Below are positions 5,483 through 9,056 of a stretch of DNA of 9,056 nt, in pieces (the stretch's first letter is position 1; every line of letters starts with the position of its first letter). Source of the DNA: Candidatus Neomicrothrix sp. UBA672 (lineage in GTDB: Bacteria > Actinomycetota > Acidimicrobiia > Acidimicrobiales > MedAcidi-G1). The notes below the pieces were generated by a model, which saw nothing but the letters and a program-made list of their open reading frames with translations, did not search any database and was not told where the DNA came from. The stretch lies in NCBI GenBank assembly GCA_002299135.1, contig DBNM01000054.1, positions 1,037 through 10,092 on the forward strand, given 5' to 3'. Both the position numbers and the translations under genes were made by a program.

Positions 5483-6229
5483 TCATTTTTTTTCTTCTAT
5501 TTCTAGGAGATCGACAAGTCCTTCAAAGCCGTCAGCTTTTCTCAAAGACCGATCTATATATAAAAGAGCAATGAGACTCGCAGCAAATCCCGCCGGAAAA
5601 CCAACTAAATTTCTAATCACCACATAGCCGTCTACAGATGTATGTCTGTATAACCAGACATCCCAAATAGAGGTCAGAATTTGATAAAACCCTAATACGA
5701 CTGTCATCTGTGACATGACTCTAGAAAACACCTTGTGCTTAACAGTCTCTGTCTTAAATGGAAGAACAGCAGGAAGAACTTGGCTCAAAAAAGAACGCTT
5801 GAAGACCACTGTTGCTATAAGTCCCAAACCGATTGCGGCCTTTGTGGCGATTCCTATACCGAAATAGACATCCTCTGAATCAGTTATTATTCCAATCAGA
5901 CCTCTCACTAACAGATAAACAATTAATAGAGGCAAGAACTTCCCTACCGCTTCTCCTCTGCGGCTACGTCTCACGGTTGCCTGAATCCCCCAAACGGTAG
6001 CGCCACCCACAGCCCAACCAAGACCTGCGAATCTGTTAAGCAACAAAAAGATAGCTACTGGAGCAACGGAGTCTATTAATCGTCCATAGCTCGCTTCATC
6101 CCCTGTGATGTGCTTACTCAAATTTTCAATCCTTTTCCTTTTCTTTAATTTGGATAATTGAAACCTCTGAAACAAATAACATTCTATTGATTCTGCTTTG
6201 GGAGCCAAGTCCACCCTAGAGCTGGCCAT
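5483..6229 (-). CDS. DUF3159 family membrane protein
   Basis: A 248-residue membrane protein matching DUF3159, an actinobacterial family of unknown function. After a basic, soluble N-terminal region (about 1-48) comes the family start IDSVAPVAIFLLLNRFAGL (52-70), and hydrophobic segments near 52-66, 68-84, 98-116, 122-143, 171-190 and 202-226. The C-terminal 20 residues are charged and probably cytoplasmic. The annotated ATG at 6229 overlaps the upstream NUDIX gene by 46 nt and has only a weak GAG upstream. A shorter start such as TTG at 6175, just after the NUDIX stop, is possible and would keep the whole conserved domain. It is translationally linked to the NUDIX gene either way. Confidence 0.8.
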   Translation of the reverse strand: MASSRVDLAPKAESIECYLFQRFQLSKLKKRKRIENLSKHITGDEASYGRLIDSVAPVAIFLLLNRFAGLGWAVGGATVWGIQATVRRSRRGEAVGKFLPLLIVYLLVRGLIGIITDSEDVYFGIGIATKAAIGLGLIATVVFKRSFLSQVLPAVLPFKTETVKHKVFSRVMSQMTVVLGFYQILTSIWDVWLYRHTSVDGYVVIRNLVGFPAGFAASLIALLYIDRSLRKADGFEGLVDLLEIEEKK

Positions 6230-7014
6230 GTATAAGAAGCTCTGTAGTTCTCATCATTTGGAAATAATGGGAGAGCTTTTGACTCGTCAACAATTCTGAT
6301 ATTTTCCGGTAAAGGTTTCAACTCAAGTGCTGAAAAAATCTCATCTATATTTGTATATGTTTGCAACTGCTGAAGTGTCGCAAGTGTAGGGCTTATCATG
6401 GTCAGTTCACCTGATTCCCATTTCTGAAGCGCATCTGATGGGCTGATCCAGAAAGCTTCAACAGCCTCCTTGCCGTCAACTTTAGGAGTGACTGGGCTTT
6501 GCGACTGTGCTACAAAAAAATAAGTGTCGTACCTCCTGGGCCCTCCCTTCGGAGTAATCCATCTACTTATCGGTTTAATCCCAGACAGATCTAAAGAAAG
6601 TTGACTTTGTGAAATAATTTGTGAGAAATCTGATACCCCCTCTTCTAAAGAGTTTCGATACGCCAGCAACTCATCTTCACGACTTCCGACTACTACGCCG
6701 ACCTCTTCAATAGTTTCTCTAATCGCCGCAATCCAATAAGATCTTGCTTCATCAGTTCGCAGTTGTGCATCTGCTTCCTTGCTCGTTAAACCTGTAACAA
6801 AGTCATCCCACTCATAGCTCCTATCGTCCGGTTCAATCACACCTCCAGGGAAAATCGTATGACTTGCTACGAAACCAGAATTGTCATTTCTTAGAAGCAT
6901 CAATACCTGAAGGTCTGGACGTTCATCTAAAAGAACCATAGTTGCCGCAGGAAGTATTGGAATGTCGTCAGTTTCTATATCTTCTCTCGAAACCCAAGGA
7001 TCCAAATTATTCAC
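6184..7014 (-). CDS. NUDIX hydrolase, NUDT19-like with split Nudix box
   Basis: A 276-residue NUDIX hydrolase. Such enzymes cleave a diphosphate linked to another moiety using metal ions held by the Nudix box. Here the box is split: FPGGVIEPDD (55-64) is separated by about 34 residues from AIRETIEEVGVVV (97-109), which carries the metal-binding glutamates. This split arrangement is known from the NUDT19 (RP2p) branch, whose mammalian member is a CoA diphosphatase. A CoA-type or nucleotide-diphosphate substrate is thus a reasonable but unproven guess. The region before the box, LQVLMLLRND (35-44), is the usual substrate-side strand. The start is GTG at 7014, the first in-frame start after an upstream stop; no strong ribosome binding site is seen. 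It overlaps the DUF3159 gene. Confidence 0.88.
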   Translation of the reverse strand: MNNLDPWVSREDIETDDIPILPAATMVLLDERPDLQVLMLLRNDNSGFVASHTIFPGGVIEPDDRSYEWDDFVTGLTSKEADAQLRTDEARSYWIAAIRETIEEVGVVVGSREDELLAYRNSLEEGVSDFSQIISQSQLSLDLSGIKPISRWITPKGGPRRYDTYFFVAQSQSPVTPKVDGKEAVEAFWISPSDALQKWESGELTMISPTLATLQQLQTYTNIDEIFSALELKPLPENIRIVDESKALPLFPNDENYRASYTWPALGWTWLPKQNQ

Positions 7015-7085
7015 ATGCTTGACACTACTTGCAGTTAAGAGAAGAAACTTGAAGCTAATAGATGTGTATTTAGACTTTTAGGGCA

Positions 7086-7091
7086 TATGGT
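7086..7091 (+). promoter_or_regulatory. candidate -10 box for leaderless sulP mRNA
   Basis: TATGGT (TANNNT type) lies exactly at -12 to -7 from ATG 7098, the same geometry as at the P450 gene. A TTGACA at 7019-7024 is a perfect -35 hexamer but too far away to pair with it. Confidence 0.4.
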
Positions 7092-7097
7092 TTCGGA

Positions 7098-8348
7098 ATG
7101 CGATATTCAACGACCGAGAGGCTCCGCAATGCTGATCGCATAATATTTGGAGATTTATTAGCTGGAATAAGTGTTGCGTTACTACTTATCCCTCAGTCGA
7201 TGGCTTACGCAGAACTCGCGGGCCTGCCACCAGAGATTGGTCTTTTTGCATCGGCTTTACCTCCTATTTTTGCGGCCTTTGTAGCTTCATCTCCTTATTT
7301 ACAAACAGGACCTGTAGCACTTACTAGCCTTCTAACTCTAGGCGCCTTGAACGGGCTGGCTGATTCAGGCACAAAACACTATGTAGAACTTGCAGCCTTA
7401 TTGGCTTTAATAGTTGGAATTTCACGACTTATATTTGGATTTCTCAGAATGGGTAAAATCGTTTACCTCATGAATGCACCTGTGGTAACAGGGTTCACAT
7501 CGGCAGCCGTAATACTAATTATTGCTTCTCAGATCCCTAAGACACTAGGAAATGAGATAGATGTAAATGGGACTTTAAATCGCGCTTATAGGTCTTTAAC
7601 TGATTTTGAAAACTGGGAAATCGAGTCCTTACTAATTTCTGGAGTGACTATCTTTCTGGTAATTGCGGGTAAATACATTCACAAGCTTTTTCCCGGCGCA
7701 CTTTTTGTACTTGTGGGTGGATCTATGTATAGCCATTTGAGTGGTTACAAAGGCCCTGTTGTAGGCGAAATACCTACAGGGGTGCCTAATCTTGGATTCG
7801 GATTGCCTTGGGGTTCCATAGATGAGCTTTTACTATCGGGAATTGTGATTGCTCTTATTGGTTTCGCTGAACCGGCTTCAATCTCAAGAATATTTGCTTC
7901 GCAAGAAAATCAGCGCTGGAGCGCTAATCGTGAATTTGTCAGTCAAGGATTGGCAAATGTGGCTTCTGCATTTTCAGGCGCGCTACCTGTTGGCGGTTCA
8001 TTTAGCAGATCCTCTCTTAACAAACTTTCCGGTGCTCAAAGCAAGTGGTCCGGTTTGGTCACTGGGGTCGTAGTTTGCCTTTTCTTACCCTTCGCTAATA
8101 TTTTAGACCGTCTACCAAAAGCTACCCTCGGTGCTGTAGTTGTGGCTGCAGTAATAGGTCTCATCCAGCCAAAAAAACTCTTCTTTTCAATTCGCAACTC
8201 TGCTTCCGAAGGATTTATAACTTGGAGTACTTTTATCGCAACACTAATTCTTTCACCCCATGTGGAAAGAGGCGTTCTTGTCGGAATCGGAATTTCTATA
8301 CTTGTTAGCATTTATAAAAAATCAAGACTTGATAATAACCCGATCTAA
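7098..8348 (+). CDS. SulP family anion transporter lacking a STAS domain
   Basis: A 416-residue inner-membrane transporter of the SLC26/SulP family, which moves sulphate, bicarbonate or other anions. The signatures are clear: LLIPQSMAYAELAGLPP (29-45), the TGPVALTS turn of the substrate site (70-77), and LPVGGSFSRSSLN (296-308) in the second repeat. About a dozen hydrophobic segments fill the rest. Typical SulP proteins run to 550-600 residues with a cytoplasmic STAS domain. This one stops about 10 residues after its last helix, with only 8 bp before the next gene, so the domain is truly missing rather than frameshifted off. The substrate is not readable. An ATG at 7087 is out of frame. It is divergent from the NUDIX gene. 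Confidence 0.93.
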   Translation: MRYSTTERLRNADRIIFGDLLAGISVALLLIPQSMAYAELAGLPPEIGLFASALPPIFAAFVASSPYLQTGPVALTSLLTLGALNGLADSGTKHYVELAALLALIVGISRLIFGFLRMGKIVYLMNAPVVTGFTSAAVILIIASQIPKTLGNEIDVNGTLNRAYRSLTDFENWEIESLLISGVTIFLVIAGKYIHKLFPGALFVLVGGSMYSHLSGYKGPVVGEIPTGVPNLGFGLPWGSIDELLLSGIVIALIGFAEPASISRIFASQENQRWSANREFVSQGLANVASAFSGALPVGGSFSRSSLNKLSGAQSKWSGLVTGVVVCLFLPFANILDRLPKATLGAVVVAAVIGLIQPKKLFFSIRNSASEGFITWSTFIATLILSPHVERGVLVGIGISILVSIYKKSRLDNNPI

Positions 8349-8356
8349 AATTTCCG

Positions 8357-8983
8357 TTAAGACCAAACTTTTATTAATGATTCAACATCAGTCAATGTTG
8401 CTAAAACCGCAAGAGTGTTTTCGATAATAGTTTTTCCATATTCGAAAGGCACACCTGCTACCGCATCTACAGGTACTACAACTTGATAACCATTGTTTAT
8501 TAGATCGAAAACACAATTTTGCACTGCAACGTTTAAGGAGACTCCACTTACAATCACCGTAGAAATTCCTTCGTTTCTCAGCAAAGCATCTAATTCGGTT
8601 CCCGATGTCGGTGATAGACCATGGAATCTCGGAAGGCGAACATCTGATTCCACATCGAAACCTACTTCTTTTATCGGTTCTACTGCTTCAGTATCAGGTA
8701 ATTGCTTTATGGATGAACGGCGAGCAGCTCCAAAAAGTCGCGCATTAGTATTTGCCCCCCAACCGTCATCTCTTATCATCGCTAATCCATGAACTACTTT
8801 TATTTTTGAATTTCGTGCTGCTTGTGCAAGTTTTCCTAAATTAGCAAGGATATTTTTAGAGGCTTCTGCAAGAGCCGGAAAACTAGAATTTTCACCTATG
8901 ACTCCATTTTGACATTCCACCAAAAGTAGGGCTGTGTGATCAGGATCTACTAAGTCTTTAATTTCAAGATGTTCGCTACTCAT
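8357..8983 (-). CDS. isochorismatase-fold protein without canonical catalytic residues
   Basis: A 208-residue protein of the isochorismatase-like hydrolase fold (cysteine hydrolase superfamily). The fold pattern is seen in TALLLVECQNGVIG (17-30), FHGLSPTSGTELDALLRNEG (120-139), VIVSGVSLNVAV (143-154) and GYQVVVPVDAVAGVP (165-179). The usual Asp-Lys-Cys triad looks substituted. Glu23 stands where the first-strand Asp is normal, no Lys is found near 115-121 (VRLPRFH), and Ala153 takes the nucleophile-Cys place in SLNVAV. I recall actinobacterial homologues with the same VECQ and RFHGLSP pattern, so this is probably a subfamily trait, not local damage. Activity and substrate are unknown. ATG 8983 has GGAG 6 nt upstream and overlaps the preceding gene by 8 nt. 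Confidence 0.88.
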   Translation of the reverse strand: MSSEHLEIKDLVDPDHTALLLVECQNGVIGENSSFPALAEASKNILANLGKLAQAARNSKIKVVHGLAMIRDDGWGANTNARLFGAARRSSIKQLPDTEAVEPIKEVGFDVESDVRLPRFHGLSPTSGTELDALLRNEGISTVIVSGVSLNVAVQNCVFDLINNGYQVVVPVDAVAGVPFEYGKTIIENTLAVLATLTDVESLIKVWS

Positions 8984-9056
8984 ATTTGACTCCAGAATCT
9001 CTTAATAAATCAATCCATCTTGTTCCCGCATCAGGAGCTAACTCTCCGGGAACATA
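8976..9056 (-). CDS. C-terminal end of an upstream gene (partial)
   Basis: The minus strand from the right edge is open for 26 codons and ends at TAG 8978-8976, with a protein-like tail PDAGTRWIDLLRDSGVKYE. It overlaps the start of the isochorismatase-fold gene by 8 nt, in the arrangement ATGAGTAG, and contains that gene's Shine-Dalgarno sequence. Both points support a real coding end and a shared operon. Too little is present to name the family; the rest lies beyond the window. Confidence 0.6.
   Translation of the reverse strand, partial: YVPGELAPDAGTRWIDLLRDSGVKYE
8990..8993 (-). promoter_or_regulatory. ribosome binding site of the isochorismatase-fold gene
   Basis: GGAG, 6 nt before ATG 8983 on the minus strand, lies inside the coding end of the upstream gene. 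This is typical of translational coupling. Confidence 0.6.

Noticed and set aside
7019..7024. Perfect TTGACA -35 hexamer upstream of sulP
   Set aside because: No TATAAT-like box lies 16-18 bp downstream (7042-7047 is AAGAAA), so there is no evidence that it is used.

Overview
The window reads as part of an AT-rich, gene-dense actinobacterial chromosome. By eye it is roughly 40% G+C; I did not compute this. Three features point to Actinobacteria: a DUF3039 zinc-ribbon-like protein, a DUF3159 membrane protein and a CofC/FbiD-type coenzyme F420 gene. The low G+C, short intergenic gaps, GTG/TTG starts and apparent leaderless starts suggest a streamlined, perhaps marine, lineage such as an Acidimicrobiia relative. 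That placement is inference. There are no RNA genes, CRISPR arrays, insertion sequences or att sites that I can see, and no gene-free stretch over about 100 bases.

Layout. From 64 to 2610 a minus-strand block runs, in transcription order: ribonuclease HII (rnhB), a four-helix membrane protein, an Nfu N-terminal-domain protein, a 38-codon small ORF that may be frameshifted, a TrmH/SpoU RNA methyltransferase and a DUF3039 protein. cofC (2702-3256) diverges from rnhB and meets an alpha/beta hydrolase (3253-4170, minus) tail to tail with stop codons overlapping. A CYP142-like cytochrome P450 (4273-5472, plus) diverges from the hydrolase across about 100 bp holding a symmetric dyad. The P450 converges on a NUDIX hydrolase-DUF3159 pair (minus, 46 nt overlap). 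A SulP anion transporter without a STAS domain (7098-8348, plus) diverges from the NUDIX gene. It converges on an isochorismatase-fold protein lacking the usual catalytic residues, which overlaps the 3' end of a further minus-strand gene at the right edge.

How the genes fit together. Most are housekeeping or stand-alone metabolic genes: RNA methylation, RNA:DNA hybrid removal, F420 synthesis, nucleotide or CoA-diphosphate cleavage, anion uptake. The divergent hydrolase/P450 pair with a shared candidate operator is the most coherent accessory unit and may act in oxidation of a lipid, steroid or other hydrophobic compound. I see no clear new multi-gene system. The points most worth checking are the P450 dyad, the possibly frameshifted small gene, the degenerate isochorismatase-like enzyme, the STAS-less SulP and the leaderless-start pattern.
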